64,000 nucleotides of DNA, from the NCBI RefSeq assembly GCF_030252425.1, contig NZ_CP126994.1, forward strand, positions 3,405,001-3,469,000. The letters are read 5' to 3'. Within the stretch, counting starts at the first letter, position 1, and each line of letters opens with the position of its first letter. The DNA is from Acidisoma sp. PAMC 29798. Lineage in GTDB: Bacteria; Pseudomonadota; Alphaproteobacteria; Acetobacterales; Acetobacteraceae. Under the pieces are notes generated by a model that worked only from the letters and a program-made list of their open reading frames with translations, made no database searches and was not told where the DNA came from. Both the position numbers and the translations under genes were made by a program. Below, one piece after another: positions 33,419-43,511 of the stretch.

Positions 33419-35511
33419 TGCTCTTCGCGCGTTCCAACAGGCCGCTGTTCACGGCAGCCGGCCGCCCGCTTCTCAGCACGCTCGGCGTGAGCAGCGGGGG
33501 CGGCACCGCGCCCAGCACCGGCAGTTTTTCGGGACCCTATCCCTCTACCATCACCGGCCTATCCGGCTGGTGGGATGCCGGGGCGCTGCTCTCCCCCGGC
33601 GCCGTCGTGACCAGCCTCACCGATGCCTCGGGCCATGGCGCGGCCATGACCGCCTATCACTACTATACTGGCACTGGCGCCACGGCGGCGGCCCTCATCG
33701 CCACGCCGCGCCTCAATGGGCTTCTCGGCGGTGTCGGCGCACCGATACCGCAAGCCTCGACCTATGCGCCGACGCTCGACCCGGACACTGGCTTGCAACT
33801 GGCGAGCCTCGCCTTCGGGCCCGATATGGCCTGGACGCGCATGCTGGTTTGGAGCCGCCCGAACCGTCGCCAGGGCACCTATTACGTCAATGCGAATGAC
33901 ATTTCCCTCATTCGCTCCAACGGGATTTCGCTCGTCACCGTCTCCTCCACCGGCGCGACGCTGACGCTTTTCCCGACCGCCGCCGCCGTCGTGCTCAGCA
34001 GCACCATCACGCGCCGCCACACCCATTGCCTGATCCTGCGCAACACGCCTGGCACCGGCGTCGATGCCTGGCTCGACGGCACGCAGGTCGCGACCGCCGT
34101 CACCAATCCCATGCCCACGGGTGCGACCGGTCCCTGTGTGCTGCTGCATGAAATGGATCTGCAAGGTGCGGCGCAGTGCTGGTTCCATGAAATGGCGAGT
34201 TGGGAACGCGCGCTGTCGAGCACCGACATGACCACGCTGATCGCCTGCGGTGGGCGTTGGACGTTCGGGGCCCGTAAAGGCGCGTCACTGCTCATCATGG
34301 GCCAGTCCAATGCGAGTTACTTCCAGGTCTCGGGCGGCGCGCAGGCCATGGCCGATGGCCTCGCCTGGTATCTCGGTGCCATCGCGGGGAATATCCTCTT
34401 CCAACCCTCCGGCACCTATGCGAGCCCGGCGCGCTATACGCAGATCAATGGCCACCCGATCTCCAATTCCACCGCGCCACTGTTCCCGCCCGGCGCCGGC
34501 GCCGGCACCTTCCTGACCAATCCGGGTGACGGTTCCGATCCCTCGACCTGGGCGCTGGGGCCGGACGGCCTCGCGGTCGAGGCCTATCTCACCGGCAGCG
34601 CGGCCATCCCAACCGCCGAGGACCTGGCGGATATTGCCGCCATCGTCTGGCCCTGGACGGAGCAGGACAGCACGGCGCCGTATAGTCAGAAGGCGCTGTA
34701 TACGGGAACGGTGAGGCGCCTCGCGGCCCTCACGCGGACGATGCTGAGCCGCACGGCGCCCGAACTGCCGCTGCTGCTGTGGAACGCGATTCCTTATGAG
34801 ACCGATGCCGGCGTGCAAATGGTGCGCGAAAGTCTCGCCGACATCGTGGCCGACAGCACGCAGAACGCGGCCCTGTTTGCCGCCCAGACTGCCGACAGCA
34901 TTCCGCTGAGCGCGACCTATAACGCGACAGACGGCACCTGGACCGGCGGCGACCCCCAGCATCGGGACGAGACCGATGAGGCGCGTTTCGGCCATTGCGG
35001 CGCCCATGTCGCGGCGCGTATGGCCCTCGCCGCCGGTTTTGGCGATACACTCTCAGCCATTCCCTCCGGCATGCCGCTGGTGGGGCCGAGCATCGCGCAT
35101 GCCTTCCGCCAGAGCAGCACGCAGATCGTAATCACCATTGTGCATGATCAGGGCACGGACATTGCCGTGCCGCTGCAAGCCGCCAACGGTGCCGGCTGGG
35201 GGGTGATGGATGGCGGATCGGTCGCAGCCCCCGGCACGATCATCACCGCGTTATCCGCCACGCGGATCGATGCCACGCATCTGTTGCTGACGCTGGCAGT
35301 GGCGATCAGCAACATCAGCGCGGATTGCCAAGTCTTCTATCCCTATGGCTCGACGCAGATCGGGCGGGGCGACGCGGTGACGGATAATTTCGCGGACATC
35401 GGCTGGCCTACGGGCTGGAACATGGCGGGCGACCTCGGCTCGGCATGGACCGTTAATATGCCGTTGCAGGCGACGCGTTACGGCATTCCCCTCAGCGACA
35501 GCGCAACCTGA
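33418..35511 (+). CDS. LamG-like plus SASA-type esterase tail protein
   Basis: The 697-residue protein overlaps the second sheath stop by one base. Residues ~45-290 show a LamG/concanavalin-like beta-sandwich (GLSGWWDAGALLSPGAVVTSLTDASGHG). Residues ~292-530 have the signature of sialate-O-acetylesterase (SASA)/SGNH enzymes: LLIMGQSN, with Ser297 as nucleophile, and a late HRDETDEARFGHCGAH segment with the likely catalytic His (515 or 526). The last ~160 residues are a beta-rich tip. It probably removes acetyl groups from a surface glycan. Confidence 0.75.
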   Translation: MLFARSNRPLFTAAGRPLLSTLGVSSGGGTAPSTGSFSGPYPSTITGLSGWWDAGALLSPGAVVTSLTDASGHGAAMTAYHYYTGTGATAAALIATPRLNGLLGGVGAPIPQASTYAPTLDPDTGLQLASLAFGPDMAWTRMLVWSRPNRRQGTYYVNANDISLIRSNGISLVTVSSTGATLTLFPTAAAVVLSSTITRRHTHCLILRNTPGTGVDAWLDGTQVATAVTNPMPTGATGPCVLLHEMDLQGAAQCWFHEMASWERALSSTDMTTLIACGGRWTFGARKGASLLIMGQSNASYFQVSGGAQAMADGLAWYLGAIAGNILFQPSGTYASPARYTQINGHPISNSTAPLFPPGAGAGTFLTNPGDGSDPSTWALGPDGLAVEAYLTGSAAIPTAEDLADIAAIVWPWTEQDSTAPYSQKALYTGTVRRLAALTRTMLSRTAPELPLLLWNAIPYETDAGVQMVRESLADIVADSTQNAALFAAQTADSIPLSATYNATDGTWTGGDPQHRDETDEARFGHCGAHVAARMALAAGFGDTLSAIPSGMPLVGPSIAHAFRQSSTQIVITIVHDQGTDIAVPLQAANGAGWGVMDGGSVAAPGTIITALSATRIDATHLLLTLAVAISNISADCQVFYPYGSTQIGRGDAVTDNFADIGWPTGWNMAGDLGSAWTVNMPLQATRYGIPLSDSAT

Positions 35512-35963
35512 TGACATCCTTGGGGAGCGACGGCGTGATGACCGGGAACGACTGGGTCGGCATCATCACCATTACGGTGACGGTTTTCGCCCTGTATTCC
35601 TCGGCGCTCGCGTGGCTGGTGGGTCAGAACGGGCGGCTGCGCGCGGAGACGAAGCGCGATCTGGAGCGGCTGGAGGGGCGGCAGGGCGCCGATGCGAGTG
35701 TGGTACGCGCGGAAGTTCAGGCCGGGATCCTCGCCATTCAGCAGCAGGTGAACCAATTGCGGGACGGCAGTGCGACCAAGCCGGAGCTGGTCGCGGTCGA
35801 GCAGCGGCTGGCCTTCAGCCTCAACGAATTCAAGGCAGAATCGCGGGCGGAGTTCGCCAAGATCGGCCAGAAGGTGGACCGGCTGCCGGCGATGGAGGCG
35901 AACCTAGTCGCGGTCAGCCGGACGGTGGAGAAGATCGGCGCGGCGTTGAGCCAGAGGGTTTAG
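35511..35963 (+). CDS. Membrane-anchored coiled-coil protein (lysis-type candidate)
   Basis: The 150-residue protein has one membrane segment near residues 15-40 (WVGIITITVTVFALYSSALAWLV) and a long coiled coil over ~45-145. Its start overlaps the esterase stop by one base. The shape fits an inner-membrane spanin or an XhlA-like phage protein, but no outer-membrane partner is seen. The lysis role is uncertain. Confidence 0.6.
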   Translation: MTSLGSDGVMTGNDWVGIITITVTVFALYSSALAWLVGQNGRLRAETKRDLERLEGRQGADASVVRAEVQAGILAIQQQVNQLRDGSATKPELVAVEQRLAFSLNEFKAESRAEFAKIGQKVDRLPAMEANLVAVSRTVEKIGAALSQRV

Positions 35964-36158
35964 GGCTGCCACTCTCGCGCCGTGCCATCCACGCCTTGCC
36001 GTCGTCCCGCCAGGAAGGCGTGGATGCTCGGCCTGCGCCGAGCATGACGCAGTGGGTGGAGGACGATTATACGCCCCCGGCACCTCCCAAAAGCCATCTT
36101 GGCGGAACGATCCTTCCGGTGAACGATCCCCATCCGTATCCAGAAGAGGGCGTCACCC

Positions 36159-36458
36159 ATGTTGACCGTCATTGCCACTGTCGCGCTGGTCTTGTGCGTC
36201 CTCAACTGGTTGCTCTTTGTCGCTCTCGAAGCGCCGACCATCCGGGAGGCATTGCGACCGCACCGGCTTAACGCTGTCACGGCCACGCATCCCGGCATCG
36301 GGTCTCACGCGCTCGTCGCGGACCTGGACAAGCTCGCAGGAACCACCGGTCATCTCGCGAATGACTTCAAGAAAGCCGGTCCGGCCTTCAGCGCGGCGGC
36401 GCTGTCGGTTCTGTTCCTCTTCGTCGCTCTCATCGCTGCCGCCGCCGGCAAGTTCTGA
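36159..36458 (+). CDS. Small two-helix membrane protein (holin-like or unknown)
   Basis: The 99-residue protein has two hydrophobic stretches (residues ~3-24 and ~76-95) separated by a polar region with LVADLDKLAGTTGHLANDFKKAG. It lies about 195 bases after the coiled-coil gene; the gap holds no clear gene. Holin is one option, but no endolysin is nearby. Confidence 0.5.
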   Translation: MLTVIATVALVLCVLNWLLFVALEAPTIREALRPHRLNAVTATHPGIGSHALVADLDKLAGTTGHLANDFKKAGPAFSAAALSVLFLFVALIAAAAGKF

Positions 36459-36469
36459 CACCACGCCCG

Positions 36470-37429
36470 CTACAGACAACCCAGACCGACCAAGGTGGTG
36501 CGCAAGGCATCGAGCGCCGGCGTATGCGGTTCCTCGCCAAGGAAAGCGACGAGACGGCGGTTGTCCAGGCGCAACGGCTGCCGCCAGAGATAGGTCATCT
36601 CCAGCATTTCGCGGAACGTCTCCACAAAGGGCGACGCCATGCAAATGAGCCACCACGGAAACCGGCGCACCGGCATGCGTGGGGCGGACACAGCGACGCG
36701 GATAGCCTCGGCAATCTCCACGCCGCGTTCGAACCAGTGGCCATTGAAATGGAACACCGCAAACCTGGGCAGATCGGCGTCGCGGTCGATCAGACGCATT
36801 GCCGTCTCCGCGAGATCGGGGAGATAGGCCCAGGCGTGACCCACATCGCGACGACCGGGATAGACGACGGCGCGGACCGGGCGCCCCGGCTTCACCAGTG
36901 CCGCGCCGAACCAGCTATTGCCGCTTGTGCCGGCGCCAAAAAAATCACCGGCACGGAGGATCAAGACCTTCACGCCCTCATCACTGGCGGCGGCCAGACG
37001 CGCTTCCATCTCGACGCGGATCGCGCCTTTGCGCGTGCGCGGTGCCTGGGGCTCATCCTCCGCCACCAGCGGAAAGGTTTCTGGGCCGAAGTTGTAGACC
37101 GTGCCAGGGAAGACGATGCGGGCGCCTGAGGTGCGGGCTGCCGCGATGGTGTTGTCGATCATCGGCAGAGCGAGGGCGCGCCAGTTCCGGTAGCCGGGCG
37201 GATTGACCCCGTGGACGATCAGCGCGGCCCCTTCAGCGGCCGCGACGACGTCGGCGCGGTTCATGGCATCGCCCCTGATCCACGCGATGCCCGCCAGCGG
37301 CTTGGCGATTTTGGCGGGATCGCGATTGATGGCGCGGACCTTCCACCCACGGGCGACCAAGGCCTCCGCAATGGCACCGCCGACGCCACCCGTTGCACCC
37401 AAGACAAGAGCTGTTTTCTGACCAGGCAT
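36470..37429 (-). CDS. NAD(P)-binding SDR-family epimerase/dehydratase-like protein
   Basis: I chose the ATG at 37429 (MPGQKTALVLGATGGVGG), giving 319 residues. The N-terminal Rossmann motif GATGGVGG is clear, and the fold matches extended SDR/NmrA-like proteins. The catalytic YxxxK motif is not obvious, so the protein may bind a nucleotide sugar or serve as a sensor. The 3' end is convergent with the phage-like membrane protein, and the gene is divergent from the LysR gene, which probably regulates it. Confidence 0.78.
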   Translation of the reverse strand: MPGQKTALVLGATGGVGGAIAEALVARGWKVRAINRDPAKIAKPLAGIAWIRGDAMNRADVVAAAEGAALIVHGVNPPGYRNWRALALPMIDNTIAAARTSGARIVFPGTVYNFGPETFPLVAEDEPQAPRTRKGAIRVEMEARLAAASDEGVKVLILRAGDFFGAGTSGNSWFGAALVKPGRPVRAVVYPGRRDVGHAWAYLPDLAETAMRLIDRDADLPRFAVFHFNGHWFERGVEIAEAIRVAVSAPRMPVRRFPWWLICMASPFVETFREMLEMTYLWRQPLRLDNRRLVAFLGEEPHTPALDALRTTLVGLGCL

Positions 37430-37484
37430 AGCGTGTCTCCTCATGTGATGAACGGAGAATGACGCCCGGCCCGACCAAACGAAA

Positions 37485-37512
37485 TTGCCTTAATTTCAAC
37501 AGTCGCTATACA
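37485..37512 (+). promoter_or_regulatory. Promoter of the LysR gene
   Basis: TTGCCT at 37485-37490 and TATACA at 37507-37512 are separated by 16 bases. Transcription would begin about 7 bases later, at or next to the ATG at 37520, so the mRNA may be leaderless. A palindrome (ATACA-TTCC-TGTAT, 37508-37521) overlaps the -10 and the start codon and could be an autoregulatory site. Confidence 0.55.
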
Positions 37513-37519
37513 TTCCTGT

Positions 37520-38416
37520 ATGGCAGACGCGATCTCCTGGGAGCTCTATCGATCCTTTCTGGCGGTGGCCCGGAACGGCAGCCTGTCAGGGGCCGCGCGC
37601 GCGTTGCGTCTGACCCAGCCGACCATCGGCCGCCATATCGACCAGTTGGAACAGGCGCTCGGCCTGCCGATCTTCACCCGCTCGCCCCAGGGTCTGCTGC
37701 CGACCGACACGGCGCTGGCGCTTGTGCCGCTCGCTGAAGCGATGGAGAGCGCGGCGGAGGCTATGGCCCGCGTCGCGTCCGGCCCCACCGACGAGCTATC
37801 CGGCGCGGTGCGCATCACGGCGAGTGAGATCGTGGGGGCGGAGGTGCTTCCCCCCATCCTGGCGGCGTTTGCCGAGCATCACCCGAAGATCGCGTTCGAA
37901 CTGCATCTCTCGAACCTGACCGAGGATTTGCTCCATCGCAGCGCGGATATCGCAGTCCGCATGACGCGCCCGACCCAAACCGGGCTGGTGGCGCGCAAGC
38001 TCGGCGCGACGGTCATCGGCGTCTATGCCCACCGCCGGTATCTGGAGGGTCGCCCGGCGCCGCAAACACCGTCCCATCTTGCCGACCTGCGGGTCATCGG
38101 CTTCGATCGTGACCGCACGGCCGTGAAAGCCATGGGCGAGGCCGGCATTCCACTGACGCGCGAGACCTTTTCGCTTCTAACAGACAGTCACCTCGCGCAG
38201 CTCGCCGCTCTCCGGGCCGGCTACGGCGTCGGCGTCTGCCAGGTCGGGATCGCCAGGCGCGACCCGGACCTGATCCGTCTTTTGCCCGAGTCCTTTGCCG
38301 TGCCTTTGGACACCTGGCTCGTTATGCACGAAGATCTGCGGTCGAGCCTTCGCGTCCGCTCCCTGTTCGACCATCTGGCCGCTGGCCTGACGGCCTATCT
38401 CGCCACCTCACGCTGA
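37520..38416 (+). CDS. LysR-family transcriptional regulator
   Basis: The 298-residue protein has an N-terminal winged helix-turn-helix (LYRSFLAVARNGSLSGAARALRLTQPTIGRHIDQLEQALG, about residues 8-50) and a C-terminal effector-binding part. The length is typical. It is divergent from the SDR gene, the classic LysR layout, so it probably controls that gene. No SD is visible before the ATG, which fits leaderless translation. A terminator follows. Confidence 0.9.
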   Translation: MADAISWELYRSFLAVARNGSLSGAARALRLTQPTIGRHIDQLEQALGLPIFTRSPQGLLPTDTALALVPLAEAMESAAEAMARVASGPTDELSGAVRITASEIVGAEVLPPILAAFAEHHPKIAFELHLSNLTEDLLHRSADIAVRMTRPTQTGLVARKLGATVIGVYAHRRYLEGRPAPQTPSHLADLRVIGFDRDRTAVKAMGEAGIPLTRETFSLLTDSHLAQLAALRAGYGVGVCQVGIARRDPDLIRLLPESFAVPLDTWLVMHEDLRSSLRVRSLFDHLAAGLTAYLATSR

Positions 38417-38438
38417 TAGGTCCCTCTCGCTTTTCCCC

Positions 38439-38465
38439 AGCCCCGCATTCCGCGGGGCTTTTTTT
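38439..38465 (+). terminator. Rho-independent terminator after the LysR gene
   Basis: AGCCCCGC and GCGGGGCT form an 8-base stem around ATTCC, followed by seven T residues. Confidence 0.9.
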
Positions 38466-38478
38466 GTTGGAGACTCCC

Positions 38479-38883
38479 ATGGATCTCTCTCCCCTCCTGG
38501 ACATGGCGGCGACCCTCGCCTCCGCCGTGCTCGCCGCCTGCGCGCCGGTCGTGGTGCTCAAGATCAGCCGCATGCTGACCCTCAACCTCGACCAGACCCA
38601 TCGCCAGGCGGTCACCACAGCGCTGGATACCGCCCTCGGCCTTGGCCTCAAACTCGCCCAGGAAGCCGGTGACGCCCGGCTCGCCAACGTCAATATCCGC
38701 AGTGCGGCGCTCGCCACCATGGTCGGCTATGTGAAGGAAACGGTGCCGGCGGCGGTCGGCCATTTTGGCCTGACGGATGATGCCATCGCCCAGAAGGCGG
38801 CGGCGCGGCTCGCCAGCGCGCTCCATACCTTGCCGGCCGTCGCCGTCGTCACGGCCGGCGCGTCACTCGCGGCTGCCGCCTAA
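38479..38883 (+). CDS. Phage LLH-type holin-like protein
   Basis: The ATG at 38479 has a GGAG ribosome-binding site at about 12 bases. The 134-residue protein has an N-terminal membrane segment (LLDMAATLASAVLAACAPVVVL) followed by an amphipathic helix (RQAVTTALDTALGLGLKLAQEAG), as in the Holin_LLH family. It is probably a displaced lysis gene of the phage-like element, cut off from the structural genes by the SDR/LysR pair. It lies 89 bases before mreB. Confidence 0.6.
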   Translation: MDLSPLLDMAATLASAVLAACAPVVVLKISRMLTLNLDQTHRQAVTTALDTALGLGLKLAQEAGDARLANVNIRSAALATMVGYVKETVPAAVGHFGLTDDAIAQKAAARLASALHTLPAVAVVTAGASLAAAA

Positions 38884-38915
38884 CGACCATAGAGTCTGGG
38901 GCTGCCCCCTTGTGA

Positions 38916-40016
<1,101 letters not shown>

Positions 40017-40144
40017 TCGGCGTGTCTGACAGATGAAGGGCGGCAGGTTAAGAAGGTTTTAAGTCGCGCCCGGCGCCGTCCCTCGCTATAGCCCCCACTT
40101 CTCGGACATACTCAGGTGCGGGTCAGATTGGAGATGCGGGCGCG

Positions 40145-41068
40145 GTGATAAGGCTATCCATTCCCGTCCGCCAGGCGCTGGAGAAACTCTCCCTTCCTGT
40201 GCTCATTGCGGCGGCCTTCGCCTTGATGCTGATCGGCAAGGCCGATGCGGTGCTCGCCGTTCGGGTGCGCATGGCACTGACGGATACGCTGTCCCCGATC
40301 TATGCGACAATGGCCCAGCCTCTCGCCAATCTGCGTGGCGTTGCGTCGGACGTCGTCGATATCTGGGACATCCGCGCGGAAAACACCCGGCTTCGGGCCG
40401 AGAACGAGCAATTGCGCCGCTGGCAGGCGGCGGCCCTGGCCCTCGAAGCTCAAAACCAGGAATTCAAGGCCCAGCTCAACTGGATGCCCATGGCCGCGCC
40501 GGCCTTTACCACCGCCCCGGTGGTCGCCGATTCCGGCGGCGTCTATGCCCGTTCGGTTCTGCTTGCCGTGACACCGCCCCATCATCTCACCAAGGGCGAA
40601 ATCGCGCTGGACGACCGCGGCGTGGTTGGCCGGGTGACGGAAGTTGGCGCCCGCAGCGCGCGGGTGCTGCTGATCACCGACATCAACAGCCGCATTCCCG
40701 TCGTGCTTGCAAGCGGCGGGCACGCGGTGATGGAGGGCACCAATGGCGCCTTCCCCGTGCTGCGCTATTGGCCGGAGGGCAGCGCCCCGATCGATGGCGA
40801 GCGGGTGATGACCAGCGCCGCCGCCGATGCCTTTCCCGCCGGCCTGCCGCTGGGCACCGTTCACTACAACAGCGATAACGTGCCGCAGGTTTATCCCGAG
40901 GCAGACCTCGATCACCTCTCCATGCTGCGGCTGTTCGACTACGACAGCACGGGTGTGCTCGCACCTGACGCGCCGGCCGGAAGGCTTGCCACACCCGCGA
41001 CCCCAGGCGCCGGCAGTGCCGGCGCCACGACCCAGGGGCGAACCAGTCCGGCGATCCGGTCGCGGTGA
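40145..41068 (+). CDS. mreC: Rod shape-determining protein MreC
   Basis: The GTG at 40145 gives 307 residues. A membrane helix near residues 15-40 is followed by a coiled coil (about 75-115, ENTRLRAENEQLRRWQAAALALEAQNQEFK), and then the periplasmic beta domain with VVGRVTEVGARSARVLLITDINSRIPV. It links MreB to the wall-building complex. A 128-base gap separates it from mreB. Its stop codon lies just before the mreD start. Confidence 0.95.
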   Translation: MIRLSIPVRQALEKLSLPVLIAAAFALMLIGKADAVLAVRVRMALTDTLSPIYATMAQPLANLRGVASDVVDIWDIRAENTRLRAENEQLRRWQAAALALEAQNQEFKAQLNWMPMAAPAFTTAPVVADSGGVYARSVLLAVTPPHHLTKGEIALDDRGVVGRVTEVGARSARVLLITDINSRIPVVLASGGHAVMEGTNGAFPVLRYWPEGSAPIDGERVMTSAAADAFPAGLPLGTVHYNSDNVPQVYPEADLDHLSMLRLFDYDSTGVLAPDAPAGRLATPATPGAGSAGATTQGRTSPAIRSR

Positions 41069-41071
41069 CCG

Positions 41072-41617
41072 ATGGACAAAACGCCCGGCATCCGACCGCG
41101 CCGCAGCCTGGGGCAGCGCATGGACAAGGCCGCCCGGCGCGGCTTTCCCGCCGGGACCACGATTCTGGGCATCTTCCTGATCTCGGCGCCGCTCGGCCTG
41201 CCGGGTCAGGCGCAGGTGATGCCGGCCTTCTCGCTCTCCGCCATCTTCTTCTGGACCCTGTTCCGCCCCGCCTCCGTGCCGCCGCCGGCGGTCTTCTTGA
41301 TCGGGCTACTGGCGGATCTGCTGGGCGAGATGCCCATCGGCACCTCGGTCCTCACGCTGCTTCTGACGCAGTATTTGGTGGTGCGAAGCCGGCGGTACCT
41401 GCTGCAAAAGGGGTTCCTGTTCGTCTGGCTGCTATTCGTGGCCGTCGCGGCGGTCGCGGCGGCCCTGCAATGGGCCCTGGCCTGCCTGATGAACTGGGCG
41501 CTGTATCCGCCGATTGCCGGCGTCTTCCAGTTCCTGCTCAGCGCCGGGCTCTATCCGTTGCTGGCCACCGCCTTCACGCAGGCGCATCGCGCCGTCGCCG
41601 CGCCGGAACGCGTGTGA
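41072..41617 (+). CDS. mreD: Rod shape-determining protein MreD
   Basis: The 181-residue membrane protein has about five hydrophobic segments and the PSVPPPAVFLIGLLADLLGEMPIG-type segment with a conserved DLL. It sits between MreC and PBP2 in the operon and is thought to help the shape complex. An overlapping frame at 41065 is charged and repetitive and was rejected as a shadow. Confidence 0.9.
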   Translation: MDKTPGIRPRRSLGQRMDKAARRGFPAGTTILGIFLISAPLGLPGQAQVMPAFSLSAIFFWTLFRPASVPPPAVFLIGLLADLLGEMPIGTSVLTLLLTQYLVVRSRRYLLQKGFLFVWLLFVAVAAVAAALQWALACLMNWALYPPIAGVFQFLLSAGLYPLLATAFTQAHRAVAAPERV

Positions 41618-41627
41618 GGACGGCGGC

Positions 41628-43511
41628 GTGAAGCGCGAGATCATGCGCAGCGGCATCTTCACGCGCCGCGCCCTGCTGGTTGCGGGCGCGGAGATCGGGA
41701 TCTTCGGCCTGCTCGGCGCCCGCCTGTACAAGATGCAGGTCGTCGATGGCGCGAAATACACCGCCATGGCGCGCGGCAATTCGGTCAGCATTCGCCTGCT
41801 GCCGGCCTCCCGCGGGCGCATCTTCGACCGCTTCGGGGCGGAGGTCGCGGGCAATCGCCAGAACTGGCGCGCCCTGCTGATGGTCGAACAGACCAACGAC
41901 ACAGACTCTGTGCTGGACGCGTTTTCCAAACTCGTCGCGTTATCGGATAGCGAGCGCAGCCGGATCATCCGTGAGCTGCATACCCATCAGCGCTACGTCC
42001 CAGTCATGCTGCGGGACTTCCTGACTTGGGACCAGATGGCGCTGATCGAGGTCAATGCCCCCGATCTCCCCGGCGTGCTGATCGATGTCGGCGCCACCCG
42101 CATCTATCCGAAGTCGGAGCTGCTCGCCCATGTCGTGGGCTATGTCGGGCCGCCCCACGACCAGGACGTGAAATCCGACCCGACGCTGTCGATGCCGGGC
42201 ATGCGCGTCGGCCGCACTGGGGTCGAGGCCTTCAATGACATCGCCTTGCGCGGCCATGCCGGGGCGCAGCAGTTGGAGGTCAATGCCGTCGGGCGCGTCA
42301 TCCGCGAGCTTGATCGCCAGGAAGGAACGCCCGGCACCGATATCGGCTTGAGCATCGACACCATGCTGCAGCAGGCCGTGACCGATCGCCTCGACGGGCT
42401 CAGCGCCAGCGCCGTGGTCATGGATCCGCGCAACGGCGAAGTGCTGGCCATGGTGAGCCAGCCCGGCTTCGACCCCAGCCTGTTCGATGCCGGCGTCAGC
42501 AATACCCAGTGGCAGAGCTGGATGAACGATCCGCGCAAGCCGCTGGTGAACAAGGCCGCCGCCGGCCTGTATCCGCCGGGCTCGACCTTCAAGACCGTGA
42601 CCGCCATGGCGGCAATGACCTCGGGCGCCGTCGGGCCCAATGACACCATCTTCTGCCCCGGGCATTACGATCTGGGCAACGCGCGCTTCTATTGTTGGAA
42701 GAAGGGCGGCCATGGCCCGCTGGATATGCGGGGCGGCCTCAAGAATAGTTGCGACGTGTTCTTCTACAATGCGGCGCTGCGGACCGGCATCGGTCCGCTC
42801 GCCGCCATGGCCAACCGCTTCGGCATCGGCGTCGATGACGGCATGGACATCGCGAATGTGCCGCCCGGTCTGATGCCGACGAAGGCCTGGCGTCTGAAGC
42901 AAAAGAAGCCCTGGGCGCTCGGCGACACCGTCATCAGCGGCATCGGCCAGGGTTTTATCCTCACTAGCCCGCTGCAACTCGCGACCCTCGCCTCCCGCGT
43001 CGCGACCGGCCGGGCCGTCGGGCCGCATGTTGCCCGCCATCGAGACGGGGTGATCCAGCAGGGCACGGCGGCGGAGGACTGGCCCGAAATGAGCCTGTCC
43101 GAGCACCATTTCACGACGATCCGCGAAGGCATGTGGGACGTGGTGAACGCCCAACACGGCACGGCCCCCACGGCGCGGCTGAAGCTGCCCGGCGTGCAGA
43201 TGGCGGGCAAGACCGGCAGTGCCCAGGTGGTGCGCATCGGCCGAGCGGCGCGCGAACGCGGCTTCAACTCCATGAACCTGCCCTGGGCTCTGCGGCCCCA
43301 CGCGCTGTTCATCGGCTTCGCGCCCTATGACGCGCCGCGTTATGCCCTGGCTATCGTGGTTGAACACGGCAATGCCGGCGCCGATGTCGCAGGGCCATTG
43401 GCGCGCGACATTATGACCGATGCCCTGACCCTGGACCCCGCCGGCCGGGACACGCCACTGGCCCCGAAACCAACCGCGCAGATCACCATTCCACCGGTGC
43501 GCGCGTCATGA
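41628..43511 (+). CDS. mrdA: Penicillin-binding protein 2 (elongation transpeptidase)
   Basis: The GTG at 41628, 10 bases after the mreD stop, gives 627 residues. An N-terminal membrane anchor (ALLVAGAEIGIFGLLGARLYKMQ) is followed by a dimerisation-type domain (RLLPASRGRIFDRFG) and the transpeptidase domain. The active-site motifs are STFK (Ser319-Lys322), SCD (374-376, the SxN-type motif) and KTG (528-530). It crosslinks peptidoglycan during elongation together with RodA, encoded next with a 4-base overlap. Confidence 0.96.
   Translation: MKREIMRSGIFTRRALLVAGAEIGIFGLLGARLYKMQVVDGAKYTAMARGNSVSIRLLPASRGRIFDRFGAEVAGNRQNWRALLMVEQTNDTDSVLDAFSKLVALSDSERSRIIRELHTHQRYVPVMLRDFLTWDQMALIEVNAPDLPGVLIDVGATRIYPKSELLAHVVGYVGPPHDQDVKSDPTLSMPGMRVGRTGVEAFNDIALRGHAGAQQLEVNAVGRVIRELDRQEGTPGTDIGLSIDTMLQQAVTDRLDGLSASAVVMDPRNGEVLAMVSQPGFDPSLFDAGVSNTQWQSWMNDPRKPLVNKAAAGLYPPGSTFKTVTAMAAMTSGAVGPNDTIFCPGHYDLGNARFYCWKKGGHGPLDMRGGLKNSCDVFFYNAALRTGIGPLAAMANRFGIGVDDGMDIANVPPGLMPTKAWRLKQKKPWALGDTVISGIGQGFILTSPLQLATLASRVATGRAVGPHVARHRDGVIQQGTAAEDWPEMSLSEHHFTTIREGMWDVVNAQHGTAPTARLKLPGVQMAGKTGSAQVVRIGRAARERGFNSMNLPWALRPHALFIGFAPYDAPRYALAIVVEHGNAGADVAGPLARDIMTDALTLDPAGRDTPLAPKPTAQITIPPVRAS

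Noticed and set aside
41065-41631. Plus-strand frame overlapping mreD in another phase
   Set aside because: Gly/Arg/Ala-rich without membrane helices; mreD in the neighbouring frame is clearly a membrane protein.
41940-43367. Long minus-strand frame opposite mrdA
   Set aside because: His/Gly-rich shadow; mrdA has all active-site motifs.
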